A DNA stretch of 64,000 nucleotides, from the NCBI RefSeq assembly GCF_918797505.1, contig NC_092794.1, positions 71,275,345 to 71,339,344 of the forward strand, read 5' to 3'. Of the stretch, positions 22,270-33,012 are shown in pieces (the stretch's first letter is position 1; the number at the start of each line of letters is the position of its first letter). The DNA comes from Bemisia tabaci (Eukaryota > Arthropoda > Insecta > Hemiptera > Aleyrodidae). Made by a program: the position numbers and the translations under genes. Under the pieces are notes generated by a model. It had not been told where the DNA came from and ran no database searches. It saw only the letters and a list, made by a program, of their open reading frames with translations.

Positions 22270-22475
22270 TTATAGAGTAAAACAAGCAAAGCATACTAAG
22301 ATCCATAATAGTGCAAAATTTCCACATTCACTAATGGAGCTTTCGTCCATGGATTCACACGAATCCACCTTTTCAGCGCATACAATGGTTTTTTCACCCT
22401 TGATCTCATCATTTAGTGACGCACATGGAGTGACCAATACCGAGTTAAAAGAAAATATTACTTTTTTTGATAAGA
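22270..22475 (-). CDS. Candidate terminal exon of a membrane-anchored protein, unrecognised
   Basis: On the minus strand a good acceptor (TTTCTACCTCAG) leads into an open frame of about 68 codons ending in a stop at 22270. The frame has four cysteines in its extracellular-looking part (TPCASLND, IVCAEK, DSCESMD, SECGN) and ends in a hydrophobic stretch, FALLWILVCFACFTL, directly before the stop. That layout would suit a C-terminal membrane anchor or GPI signal. No upstream exons were identified, no polyadenylation signal is clear, and I recognise no family. It may be chance. Confidence 0.25.
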
Positions 22476-23506
22476 CTGAGGTAGAAAGAACAACTCGAAT
22501 CACTGGAACGTCAACGCAAAAGATGACTAATGTTTTTTTGAGTGGTCTCACTATTTTTTGCTGAGCTAATAGATTTAACGTGAAAATAAAAATCTATGGC
22601 AAAGCACAGCTCACCGATGATACTTTTCGACAAAATTTCTGTAACATTTCCAAAAACTTGGAACTAACAAAGCTCTTCCACACGCGTATTTAAATCAGGA
22701 GTAATGGTATGAATGTAAGCAACACAGTTGCATTCGACACAGCATTCCGAGTAAAAGCAGAGCGCATTTGGAGCCATATAGTACATTTGAACATTATTTG
22801 TCGTGTTTGATATGATACTTTCGGCTCGAGAACGCAGGAAATTCCGTATTCACGAGGGTCTGGATGAAGAGGTATCGCAGCTTTTGAAGAGGGAAAAGTT
22901 ATAAGACGCAGGCAAGTTATTACGCTTGGAAATTAAACCTACAAATGGCATCCTCTTTGAGTCGGAAGTCCCTCCTTTTCCTGAGAGACACAATTTAATG
23001 ATGCGAGATTTTCTGTCTCTCTAGTTGAATGAGACCCGAGTTTTGAAGAATTTCTCGGTGGGTGCGTACCCGTTTCCCGTCCCTTCCCGCTTAACTTTGA
23101 AGAGCTTCGCAACGAATTGACATCATGAAGGGCGGAGAATGATTAAATTAAATTATTAATACCAACAAGACAGACCACTCACAATTAGAGTCATCAAATC
23201 AACTTGAGGATAAAATATGGATCGGGAGGGATGATGTTTACCGCTTGGGAGGGCTCTGCTTTCCCTCCCTTGTGGTGCACCACCCTCAGTTTCGCGAGGG
23301 ATGTTACAAGTCTTCTAAGGCGTGATTCATCCTTTTAATCAAACCGCAACTATCAGTTCTCATTTGTACTGCGTCTGGTCATGGTTCCATGATGACATGT
23401 GCCTGAATTTTAAATGCACCACCAGACCCACCCTCTATCTTCAAGCGTACATTGTTGCGATAGCATCGGGTGTTGACAAATGGTTTCAACCATGGTTAGA
23501 TTATAA
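22476..23506. other. Intergenic stretch, nothing recognised
   Basis: Mixed-composition DNA between the candidate exon and the Helitron 3' end. No supported gene or element. Confidence 0.45.
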
Positions 23507-23547
23507 CTAGGGGCTTATGGGGCTGCTTCGCAGCCCCTTATTTTTCC
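23507..23547 (-). other. Helitron 3' hairpin and CTAG terminus
   Basis: Plus-strand CTAGGGGCTTATGGGGCTGC, then TTCGCAGCCCC, forms the hairpin. The base outside is A on the plus strand, that is, T after CTAG on the element strand. Confidence 0.75.
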
Positions 23548-23795
23548 TGTACACTTTTCACTTTCACATGTTTTTTTTTTTTTTTTTTTATTTATTTTCA
23601 TTTAATTTTCTGTTTTGTCTTTGAATCGGGTCTAATTATTTTTTTGAGAGAATAAATATAACAAATGTTTTCAAAAATTGTAATTTTATTTAGTAAACTT
23701 TAAACTAAAATTTTGTTTTAATCTTCATACAAAATTATTTTTTAGGTTTTACATTTGTTTTCAAACTAATTTTAAAGAAGATCTTTTTTTATTTT

Positions 23796-24071
23796 TTAAA
23801 TACTTTGCTTTTTTTTTCGATTAAATTGTTGATTCTTCTTTTGCCATTTCTGTCCTGCTTTTCTTCCTATATTTCCTACAACTTTGCTCTTCTTCTTTCC
23901 TCCTTTTGTCTTTTCTTTTTTTGCTTCTTCTTTTTCTTCTTCAGTAGCTGTTCCTTCTGGTTCTTCTTCTTTTTCTGCTCCTGTTTTAACTTCATCTAAT
24001 TTTTCCGCTTTTTCTTCTTCGTTTTTTCCATGTTCAGTCTGCTTTCTGGTTTCCGGGGAATGCAGCTGCAT
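23796..24071 (-). CDS. Lysine/glutamate-rich open frame inside the Helitron
   Basis: A 91-codon frame opens MQLHSPETRKQTEHGKNEEE and continues with blocks of K and E (EEEPEGTATEEEKEEAKKEK) to a basic C-terminus (RKAGQKWQKKNQQFNRKKKQ). It lies where the middle and helicase part of a full Helitron protein would be. It could be a captured host fragment, a degenerate charged region, or merely the product of an AG-rich repeat; the complementary strand is T/C-rich low complexity. No function is claimed. Confidence 0.3.
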   Translation of the reverse strand: MQLHSPETRKQTEHGKNEEEKAEKLDEVKTGAEKEEEPEGTATEEEKEEAKKEKTKGGKKKSKVVGNIGRKAGQKWQKKNQQFNRKKKQSI

Positions 24072-24163
24072 TCCGGATGCGTTAAGGGGTGGGAAGGAGG
24101 GAGGGACGGACTGAGAAACTGAAAAAAGTACGTTACGTAACGGTAAATATTAAATAAACTTAC

Positions 24164-24611
24164 CTATATATGGATCCTTGAACTTTAAAGCAATAAGGTC
24201 CATCACCCGGAATATCAATTCGATTTACAGAGAAAGAGGCAAAAGCAACAGCACTATTATAATTTCTGATACGCTTTATGAAATTTGGAGAATATAAATA
24301 CTCGGTAAAGAAATTAAGCCATTTTGGCAGCAGTTATTAAAATGACCATTGGACATTTCACCCTGAAAATGGCGAGCATCACAATGATGACAAATTATAT
24401 TCATTGAACCGACTGAAAATTTGGTAACAAAATTTTCATCAAAGTTCTGATCATCAATTTTATACTTCCGAAATGAAGAAATGAAACTTTGATTTTCTAT
24501 ACTAATAACAGAGTTAAGTTCTTGCTTCACTAAACGAACATGCGAAGAATTCTGGAAAACGCGACCACGTTTTGGAGGACGACCGCCTCGGTCATTGAAA
24601 ATTTCACTCAT
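24164..24611 (-). pseudogene. Helitron replicase N-terminal fragment, frameshifted
   Basis: The frame starts with an AT-hook-like GGRPPKRGRVFQ and carries the conserved Helitron N-terminal cysteine cluster (IICHHCDARHFQGE, then CCQNGLISLP). The predicted protein breaks near 24300: the frame beginning at ATG stops at 24276, while homology resumes in another frame with IRNYNSAVAFASF and GDGPYCFKVQGSIYR. Full Helitron proteins are known to show C-C-A-F/W-E, CC-G-LP, then YNSA-AFAS and G-GPY-F-I-G-YH in this order. The homologous stretch ends exactly at a donor-like G|GTAAGTT (24164/24163). Rep and helicase domains are absent. Confidence 0.75.
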
Positions 24612-24794
24612 AACAACTGTTAAACTTAAAATTAAAATTAGTAAAAATTATTATTATTTTGACAAAATCATAAATGAAAAGTTCAATTTTTAAATTAAAA
24701 AAAATAAATCAGAAGAAAAAGGGTGAAATGAAAATGGAAATAATAAACATATTTATACACATTGAAAAGAAACAGCGTGAAAAGTTCTGATCGG

Positions 24795-24797
<3 letters not shown>

Positions 24798-24837
<40 letters not shown>
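24798..24837. repeat. Poly-T tract, 40 bases
   Basis: Homopolymer inside the minus-strand Helitron. A poly-A run of about 24 bases lies near 24931-24954. Confidence 0.9.
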
Positions 24838-24838
<1 letters not shown>

Positions 24839-25315
24839 GTATGTTAAAATGAGAAAAAAACTTGGAGGTTATTGACTTAATGAGGAAAAATTGGCAATAG
24901 GAAAAAGATGGAAGCAATCATGAAAAACCGTAAAAAAAAAAAAAAAAAAAAAAACGCGGGAAAAGAAAAATGTAAGTTGATGGCAGTTGAGTGTTGGAAG
25001 TAACCTCACTTAATGATGATTGTTGAATGAAAACAGCTGATAAAAAGACAGCAAACAGTAAAGTAAGATGCGTAGCAACAAAACTTTTCCGAAAAACAAA
25101 AAACAAAAAACCCCCACTTCCCCTCATCCAATTTATGAGTTTTTAGGGATTTAAAAATCGGGGACGAACCCCAGAGAATAATTTATAGTTTTCCCGAAGC
25201 ATTGAGAACAACACCTTTCAAATGAACCAACGCCCCTCGCAATTAGTACAGTGGTTGATTCACAATTTCATTCTATTTTTCAAATCCTATATATTAAAAT
25301 GCAAAGTTCCAAATC

Positions 25316-25830
25316 TTGGGGCATTAACTTTGAGAGAACCACCGGACCGATTTGCGTGATCTTTTTTTTAAATGAAAGCCCCTGAGCTGTAGATTTGCAG
25401 GCTGTGATCGTTTTTTCGATTATCTCAAATTTTCTCCCATAATTTTCTCAAATTTTCTTCGATGCATTAAAACGGAGGTCCGAATCTTTGGACGTTAACT
25501 TTGAGAGAACCACCGGACCGATTTGCATGATTTTTGTTTTAAATGAAAGCCTATGATCTGTAGATTTGCAGGCTGTGATCGTTTTTTCGATTTTCTCAAA
25601 TTGTCTTACTTTTATCGACGAGTGAAGTTTAGCCGGGCTCAAATTTTCTCCCATTTATTCAGACTAAAGTCCGCATGTTGGGACATTAACTTTGAGAGAA
25701 CCACCGGACCGATTTGCATGGGGTTTTTTCTAAATGAAAGCTTCTGATCTGTAGATTTGCAGGCTGTAATTGTTTTTTCGATTTTCTCAAATTTTCTTAC
25801 TTTTATCGACGAGTAAAGTTCAGCTGTTTC
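25316..25830 (+). repeat. Triplicated 5' unit of Helitron copy a
   Basis: TTAACTTTGAGAGAACCACC recurs at 25324, 25495 and 25686. Each is followed by GGACCGATTTGC, an AAATGAAAGC region and GTAGATTTGCAGGCTGT. Spacings are 171 and 191 bases. The same triplet is present in copy b (32498-33012). Confidence 0.85.
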
Positions 25831-26378
25831 GAGCGGTCATCTGGCCGCTACCTGCTTGCCCGTCCCTAGATACCCCCTCTAGGGTCTCAGCCACCCCTCC
25901 CACCACGTTCTTTCGGCTATCTCCGTTTTCTTTCGTATAGCTTTCCTCCCACCAACCTCAAAGAAGGTTTGGGTCGCATTGTCGTTCGTCACTCACCACC
26001 CACATTCCGTCGCAATCTCTCGGCTACTCCGCTTCACCACTTCTTGATAGGCATCCTGGCGGTTTGACTGACCCTGACTTATTAACTGCAGCGTTGCGCA
26101 CACGTATTGCTAACAACATGTATTGTTATGGACATTTCATTCTTATTTGTTCTTTTCTCTTTACAACTTTGTTTCAAATTTGCTTGATACTTCGTTTCTT
26201 CCTCTCTCTTTATTTTGTTGGTCGGTCGACTACGTTGATCGGCTTTTTGCTATTGAAAACACATTAAGACTTCATGGAATTTCAATATCATCATTATTGA
26301 TCTTCCGGAATTGCTTCCAATCAACCTGAATCTTCAAGGGTCGAAGCCTGACTCTCCTCCCCCTAAAACTATGATTCC

Positions 26379-27823
26379 ATGATTTCTGCCGTTAACCCAG
26401 AGCAACATCAAATTATTTCTGAAATAATTAATCTCATCCAAAATCCATCTTACACGTGTAATGCGATTTTCATTGATGGTCCAGGAGGATCGGGAAAAAC
26501 TTTCGTTTAAGAATGTCTTACTGCGTATTGTACAGAGGAAAACTTAGACGTCATCTCCGTTGCTTGGACAGGTATCGCCGCATCGTTGCTACCTAACGGT
26601 CGGCCGGTTCATAGCAAATTCAAAATTCCTTCGGTTCTGAATGAGAATTCTGTGTCGAGTCTGACGGTTAGCTCAAGAGAGGCTGAGACTATTCGAAAAA
26701 CAACGATCATTTTTTGGGGTGAAGCTCCCATGGTTATCACGCATGCTCTGGCATGCATCGACCGACTTCTTAGAGAATGGGTAATGATATCCCTTTTCGA
26801 GGAAAAATTGTCGTCTAGGGTGGTGATTTTAGACAGGTTTTACCCGTTGTTCCGCATGCTTCTCGCCAAACATTGGTGCAAAATGCAATCAAATTCTCAC
26901 CACTTTGACCTCTTTTCAAAATCAGAAAACTTACTCAAAATATGAGAACTTTGCAAGACGAAGCGGAGTTTGCAAAATTTTAACTCGAAATAGGTGATGG
27001 TGTTTACCTTTCTGCTAAAAAAGGCCATGCCGGAATTCATTGATTTACCGACAAGCAGTATTACTGAAAGGAATTGATATTATTACTGAAATTTATGGAA
27101 AATATAGCTTCCTCATGTTCGAACGTAGATTTCACAAACTGCGCAATTCTGGCCCCTAAAAATAAGCATTGCAATGAAATTAACGACAAGGTTGTTGAAG
27201 TTCTTTCAGGTGTCTCTAAAACGTACTTCAGTGTTAACAGGCTCATTGTAGAGGAAGAGGGAGAGGCTCTCAATTTTCCCCTCGAATTCTTGGACAGTCT
27301 TAATCTTAGTGGCTTACCACCGCATAAACTCACACTTTTGGAGGGGGTTTTTGTCATGCTTTTAAGAATTCTCAACGTTTCCAAAGGTTTATCGAATGGT
27401 GCCCGATTGATCGTCTGGAAACGTTATGAAAATTGTCTTGATTTGCAGGTCATTTCCGGCGAGAAGGCCGGTGAAAGAATTTCACTGCCAAGAATTGATT
27501 TGTCACCTGCAGACTCCTCTCTCCCTTTCTCTTTTAAGAGGCGACAATTTCCAATTCGCATTGCGTTCTGCATGACCATCATCAAAGCTAAGGGTCAAAC
27601 ACTGAAGCGAGTCAGCATTTATTTACCCCAAACAGTTTTTGGCCATGGTCAACTATATGTTGCACTCTCACGAGCTACATCGTACAAAAATTTTGAAGTC
27701 CAAATTCTTCCCAAAGGCAACCGTACGAAAAACATCGTGCACAAAGAGGTGCTTCGATCTTTTATAAATCCCAAAAGCCTCATAGTCATTAGAAAATTAT
27801 CAAAAAATAAAAATAAAAAATAA
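26379..27823 (+). pseudogene. Helitron PIF1-like helicase, broken (copy a)
   Basis: The frame from ATG at 26379 encodes the Walker A motif GPGGSGKTF, immediately followed by a stop at 26508, then motif Ia-like AWTGIAASLLP and a Walker B-like IIFWGEAPMV. Family members read W-D-E-A-P-M here, so the aspartate is replaced by glycine. After about 26900 the frame shifts (0 to +2), meets stops at 26981, 27041 and 27065, and resumes as a 249-codon frame (27074-27823). That frame carries the late SF1B motifs: ILAPKNKHCNEIN, GARLIV, FPIRIAFCMTIIKAKGQTL and HGQLYVALSRATS. In intact Helitrons this helicase joins a Rep nuclease that is missing here. The product cannot be functional. Confidence 0.9.
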
Positions 27824-28027
27824 TTAAAAAATAACACAAAAAAAGGAAAACTAATAATGCGAGCTTTTTATAACATTTTTCGGTAGAATGGCAGTCTCCG
27901 CCCTGTAACGCAGAGAGGCAGTTAAATTCCTTGATCTTTTGCCGCAGAATCATCATCATTATTAAATAGATTCAACTAATCGCTCCCATTCCAAATAAGC
28001 TACCGCACCACTATTGCTAGCTGTGGA

Positions 28028-28057
28028 GGGCGCCCGTAGGGCGCCCGGAGCAGCTAG
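28028..28057 (+). other. Helitron 3' hairpin and CTAG end, copy a
   Basis: GGGCGCCC, GTA, GGGCGCCC forms a perfect 8-bp stem, followed by GGAGCAGCTAG. Rolling-circle Helitrons use such a hairpin as termination signal. Confidence 0.9.
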
Positions 28058-28850
28058 TTAAATATTAAGATGCTGATTTCTAGTCCCCGAGTGTGTCTTA
28101 TGAGTGTACAACGAGTCCCACTGTTTGGTTTTGTCGATTTTGTTCCTAAAAATCAAGGCCGAGTCATGCAGTAGAAAATAATATTCTTGAAATAGTACGA
28201 AGAGTGAATTTGTGATAACTCTAAATAAAATTGTATTGAATTAATTTTAAAAATGTCGAATGGAGAATTTGCATTGAAGTTTTTTATTGCTTCATCTGAA
28301 AGTGATTAAAGAGCTGATTTCATAGTGTTTTTTTATAATTTTTTTCTGATGTGGGAAATGGTATAAAAATAGATTTAAAAGTGAGAAAATGCACCGCTTA
28401 GTGACGTCATTTGGTGGCAATTTCCATTTGAAAACACGTATTTTAGCAGATTCGATCATTTTGTCATATCTCCTCCAATAATTGTTCAATTCATGAACCA
28501 AGGGAATCCTCGTGTTCAGTTCACTCAGTAGTTTCCACTTAAACATGAAATTTATCAAATTTTAGACACCTGCAAATTCTCTATTCATGTGGATTTCACG
28601 ATTTCACTAGAATTTTTGGACTCCAAAGTAGCAGGCCTTTTTCAGTTCAATATTCTGCATGCCTGTAGTATGGCAGTTAAGTGATAGAATGTGGGGAAGC
28701 ACACCAGATATTTTCTACGCGCAAGTCCCCCCCCCCCCCCAATCATACATACCCCCTTAGGGCGAGAAATTAATTTTACAACCAAGGATAACGTTTTTCA
28801 CACAAGAATTTCCGACGCACCATTGATTACCAGGTATACCACGAGTGCAG
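28058..28850. other. Stretch between Helitron and MITE, nothing recognised
   Basis: AT-rich DNA with a poly-C run near 28729-28740. The first part may continue the minus-strand Helitron interrupted by copy a. Confidence 0.4.
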
Positions 28851-29013
28851 CAGTGACGTGGCATAATTTGTGATATATCGATTGTTATGCCGTTTAAACC
28901 TATGAAAAAGGATCGATAGACAGGGTGTTCGCAACGAACACCTCAATAATCGATTCTTTACCATAGCTTCAAATGGGGAAATATTGTTAATCGATTATTC
29001 ACGTCTCGCCGCT
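28851..29013. mobile_element. hAT-like MITE (CAGTGGCG family), 163 bp
   Basis: The ends are CAGTGACGTGG and CGTCTCGCCGCTG, with the inner palindrome GGTGTTCGCAACGAACACC. Flanks GAGTGCAG and GCGTGCAG match 7 of 8, an 8-bp duplication as in hAT elements. Confidence 0.85.
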
Positions 29014-29389
29014 GGCGTGCAGTTGCAGATCCGGCAACATTTCAGCCTCTATAAAATAGGGATGAGCTCCGCAAAACCCATTGTCATACCGAAACTGATT
29101 AATTGATACGACTTTCGTAGTTCGCCCCTCCTTTCATCCCAATCGTGTTGTATGAATCTCTGTGACTAATTAACGCCTCCTCCTCAAATTGGGTCCATGT
29201 AAGGACAATCGAGTCCGAGGGGGAGAGGAGGCTGAAAAGTTTACGGAAACAAAGAGCGGTTCATTAGGGTGTAAATAGACCTCAAAGACGGTCATTGCAT
29301 TCAACATGGGCAGTTAGCAAATGTCTATTAAGGGTCAGCTCCGCTTTTACGATTTATGAACTCTAAGTTTGAGGTGAAGGCGAGGAAGA

Positions 29390-29642
29390 CAGCCTTGCTG
29401 GGGAAAAACGCCGTATGAGCCTTTAGGCGTTGCCATATTTCTCATGATAAATCACGAATTCCTGGGAATATTTACGAACATTTACCCTCCGATTTTTCAG
29501 AGACTGTTTTTCGTAATTCAATCTAAATAGTCTAAAATTTCAAGGGAAAATATCGATAACTTTCTTAAAAAAATAAACATTTTTTCGGAGGAAATTTGGC
29601 AACTCTCGAATGTTCATACGGCGTTCTTCCTTAGAACGGCAG
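29390..29642 (+). mobile_element. CTGCCGTGCTAAGG MITE (family A), 253 bp
   Basis: The left end CAGCCTTGCTGGGGAAAAAC and the right end GTTCTTCCTTAGAACGGCAG match the family consensus with mismatches. Flanks are AAGA and AGGA. Confidence 0.8.
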
Positions 29643-29717
29643 AGGAGGGCGGGTGGTTGCGCTACCCTGAATATTGCAAGTCGTAGAGAGAATCGGAAGG
29701 GAAGAATCCGAGTTTAA

Positions 29718-30152
29718 GGTGTTTCGACGGACGCCATTTTTTGTGTCGGAGCGAGGTGCGATATATCGCATCAATTCGCTCCATAATTTCAGCCACTTGT
29801 CATTTCTTTCGAAATTTGAGGTCGCACTTCTGTTGTCATGAGACTAAAGAATTCATGTACCTTTGACAAAGAAATTAAACGCAACAAAGGCAGGGTTTTT
29901 TTAGAGGAAAAATATCGCATTCGATACTGATATCGAAACTGCACTTGAGTGCGATATTTTTCCTCTGAAAAAAACCCTGCCTTTAATACCTTGAATTTCT
30001 TTGTCTTCGGTACATGAATTCTTTAGTCTCATGGCAACAGAGGTGCGATCTCAAAATTCGAAAGAAATGACAAGTGGCTGAAATTGTGGAATGAATTGAT
30101 GCGATATATCGCACGTCGCTATGACACAAAAAATGGCAACCGTCGAATCACT
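29718..30152. mobile_element. TTAA-flanked foldback element, copy 1 (about 434 bp)
   Basis: GGTGTTTCGACGGACGCCAT on the left pairs with the right end ATGGCAACCGTCGAATCAC. The arms run almost to the centre, including GATATATCGCA motifs and a GCAGGGTTTTTTTAGAGGAA segment mirrored on the right. TTAA flanks the left end (29714-29717) and occurs one base outside the right end. Copy 2 is at 52488-52912. Confidence 0.75.
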
Positions 30153-30377
30153 TTAAGAAAATCATTTCTGTTCTCTGAGGCCTCTACAGGAGGTTTTTTT
30201 GTTTACTCTCAGTTTAGTTCTAAAAAAATTGGGATAAAATTTTCCCCCGAAAAAAATTTCTGTAATAATCATTATTATTTATACCTATTTTCGATCGCCC
30301 AAGAGTTGGACACAGAGCTGACTCTCACCCGGAGAGGATAAGTGAACGTTTTTATTGTGTTTTAATTTTTAACAACT

Positions 30378-30684
30378 GAGGGGCTCGGAGGACAAGGGGC
30401 ATAAGTGCAGTTTTTGAAAAAAATGAAATATGAACGATTTCAACTAAAACTAGTTTTAATGTATATTCCTTGAAAAATTTGCTCCCAAATTTCAATTTTA
30501 AAGCAGCAAAAAGTCAGTTCGAACTTTTGTCCGCTACGAGGATCCATGTTACATATATTTGCAACACATACACATACATATACATGTAACAACTTACGTA
30601 CAACATATACAACATAAACATGTAAACACGCATTTCTCGAATTAGAAAAAACTGCACTTATGCGCCTTGTCCTCCAAGCCCCTC
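30378..30684. mobile_element. MITE with GAGGGGCTTGG ends, copy 2 (307 bp)
   Basis: The ends are GAGGGGCTCGGAGGACAAGG and CCTTGTCCTCCAAGCCCCTC. Flanking AACT and AATT agree at 3 of 4. It is longer than copy 1 because of an inserted ACATATACA-rich simple repeat around 30550-30625. Confidence 0.75.
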
Positions 30685-31593
30685 AATTTTATTCATTTAC
30701 GTGCTTGATAAGATAATGGCTGAACAAGTAGGACTTATGCCTAAGACAACTAAGACAAGGGAAGAATAAAAAAAGGAAAATATTTATATTGTCATTTTGT
30801 TTTCTGACGATGTCAATCCTTTTAGAAGATGGACGAAATATGCGACTGAAACTTTACCGGCCAAATTCCGTTATTCTAAACCGAGAAAGAATAATTTTAA
30901 AAATCAAACAAAGGGTCACTCCGTTTTCGAGATATTTGAATTAAATTGAAATAAATTGATTGGGAAGTTTCCCCTTCAAGTGTTTGATCATACGTGAAAA
31001 TCAATTTGCACACAATGCGTATAACTGAAGCAATTCAGCATGCGTAACAAACCTGCGTGGTTGAAAGTCCCCGTCGTATATCCCGAATAGATGTCGCCGA
31101 AACACGCTGGGTAATTACGAAGCGTTAAAATTGCGAACTGCCGGACCGGATGATAGATTGCTAATTGCTGTGCGGTCTGCCTACCCTGCCCTCTTCAGGG
31201 GCCAGGTACGCGGCCCCCCATCGCGGCTTTGTTTGAACAGCCAGCGAAAAAATAAACATGGAACATTTATGCAACGACGCAATTCAACGAAGAGAATCTC
31301 GATTCAACGTCAGTCGATCGATTTATCGATGAATCGATACGTCCGTGACTAGATGTGCGTATACGGGGCTCTTTGCATGACATCACAACAGGGTGGCAAA
31401 ATTTCATGAAAAACAAAATCTTGAAATTTCACGTGAAATATTTCATGAAATTTCAGAAATGTATGAGAGATTTCGAAAAATACCGGTTTTTGTTCAAGTT
31501 CTGCAAAATATATAAAATGTGACTTTCTTTCATTTTTGTGTGTTTGAGTGCGGGTTATGCATACTCTAGCCCTTGAAAAAAATTAAATATATT
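30685..31593. other. Intergenic stretch, nothing recognised
   Basis: No gene or element end could be supported here. A TTTCATGAAA-rich patch lies near 31400-31465. Confidence 0.45.
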
Positions 31594-31791
31594 CCACGCT
31601 ATCCTAAGCGTTCACGTCTACATCAAGACAAACTCTCCATGCAAAGATAGGGAGCAAATACATTAGCAGGGTTGCCGTGTTTTCAGTTGTGGAGTCCCCA
31701 AATAAAGTGGCAGCTGTGTCAATGTATTTGCTCCCTATCTTTGCATGGAGAGTTTGTCTTGATGTAGAGGCGGACTCTCAGGATAGCGTGG
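31594..31791. mobile_element. Foldback element, arms about 70 bp
   Basis: The left arm has GACAAACTCTCCATGCAAAG and ATAGGGAGCAAATACATT. The right arm has the exact complements (AATGTATTTGCTCCCTAT and CTTTGCATGGAGAGTTTGTC). The rim reads CCACGCTATCCT and AGGATAGCGTGG. Confidence 0.75.
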
Positions 31792-32292
31792 GATATCCCC
31801 TCCATTTTGGCCTCAACTTGAGAGCTTTTTTTGAGCTTGGGAGTTGATTTCAGAGAAAACCAGTGGCACCATCGAGTTTCTCGCGAATTTTTACATAAGC
31901 GTTAACAGTCAAATCGCAAATTCCTCACACATGCAACATCTCCATTGCAAAATTATTTCAATATTTCCATTGTACTTATTGGGCAGCAGGACGCATTCCA
32001 CCGAATGTCACCTTAATCGGAGGAAGCGGAAAATATAGAATCGATGAATCGCTGTATATTTGGTTATATCGATTCGCCATCGCGGGGGTGGGGTATGAGC
32101 GAGGGTGTAAATCGACTAATTGGACGATGCGCAGGGGCGGGGTGGGGCTCATTCGACCGTGATGATGAAATTACCGACGACTCAACGGACACCGATTCAA
32201 ACGGACGCTGTTGTCATCGATCGTCAACGGTCGATGAGCGAGGGATGAATGATGAGAGAAGAAGAGGAGCCTGTGCGTCTACTGATTCTGTT
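31792..32292. other. Intergenic stretch, nothing recognised
   Basis: Mixed composition with several GATCGAT-type motifs near 31310-31350 and 32040-32230. No gene supported. Confidence 0.4.
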
Positions 32293-32497
32293 CTGCCGTG
32301 CTAAGGAAAAACGCCGTATGAGCCTTCAGACGTTGCCAAATTTCCTTTGAAAAAGCACTGATTTTCAAGAAAATTTGCGAATATTTTTCTTATAATTTCT
32401 CTTGTAATCTTGTAATTAATTTTGCTTGTAATCTGATCTAAAAAGTCTGAAATTTTCAAGGTAACATCCTATATATTAAAATGCAAAGTTCCAAATC

Positions 32498-33012
32498 TTG
32501 GGGCATTAACTTTGAGAGAACCACCGGACCGATTTGCGTGATCTTTTTTTTAAATGAAAGCCCCTGAGCTGTAGATTTGCAGGCTGTGATCGTTTTTTCG
32601 ATTATCTCAAATTTTCTCCCATAATTTTCTCAAATTTTCTTCGATGCATTAAAACGGAGGTCCGAATCTTTGGACGTTAACTTTGAGAGAACCACCGGAC
32701 CGATTTGCATGATTTTTGTTTTAAATGAAAGCCTATGATCTGTAGATTTGCAGGCTGTGATCGTTTTTTCGATTTTCTCAAATTGTCTTACTTTTATCGA
32801 CGAGTGAAGTTTAGCCGGGCTCAAATTTTCTCCCATTTATTCAGACTAAAGTCCGCATGTTGGGACATTAACTTTGAGAGAACCACCGGACCGATTTGCA
32901 TGGGGTTTTTTCTAAATGAAAGCTTCTGATCTGTAGATTTGCAGGCTGTAATTGTTTTTTCGATTTTCTCAAATTTTCTTACTTTTATCGACGAGTAAAG
33001 TTCAGCTGTTTC
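32498..33012 (+). repeat. Triplicated 5' unit of Helitron copy b
   Basis: As in copy a: TTAACTTTGAGAGAACCACC at 32506, 32677 and 32868. Confidence 0.85.

Larger units (their letters stand above)
23507..25284 (-). mobile_element. Deleted Helitron on the minus strand (5' end uncertain)
   Basis: Read on the minus strand the element ends with a hairpin (GGGGCTGCG, AGCAGCCCC), then ATAAGCCCCTAG at 23507, followed by T, which is the Helitron 3' signature. Upstream on the same strand are a lysine/glutamate-rich frame (23796-24071) and a fragment of the Helitron replicase N-terminus (24164-24611). A CGGGGACGAACCCC inverted motif lies near 25160. The 5' TC end is not certain. The sequence flanking the plus-strand Helitron at 25285-28057 may belong to it, so it could extend beyond 28057. 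Confidence 0.65.
25285..28057 (+). mobile_element. Helitron, copy a (2773 bp)
   Basis: The 5' end is TCCTATATATTAAAATGC after A. The 3' end has a hairpin (GGGCGCCC, GTA, GGGCGCCC), then GGAGCAGCTAG, followed by T. These are canonical Helitron ends with A^T insertion. The copy at 32467-35239 has the same length and every open frame has an identical translation (constant offset 7182). The element carries a helicase pseudogene and no Rep domain, so it is non-autonomous. Left flank is TTTTCAAA, right flank TTAAATAT. Confidence 0.92.

Noticed and set aside
23805..24114. Plus-strand Phe/Ser-rich frames.
   Set aside because: They are the complement of the charged frame in the minus-strand Helitron and are low complexity.
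27061..27384. Minus-strand 107-codon frame, also at 34243-34566.
   Set aside because: Antisense shadow of the Helitron helicase frame.
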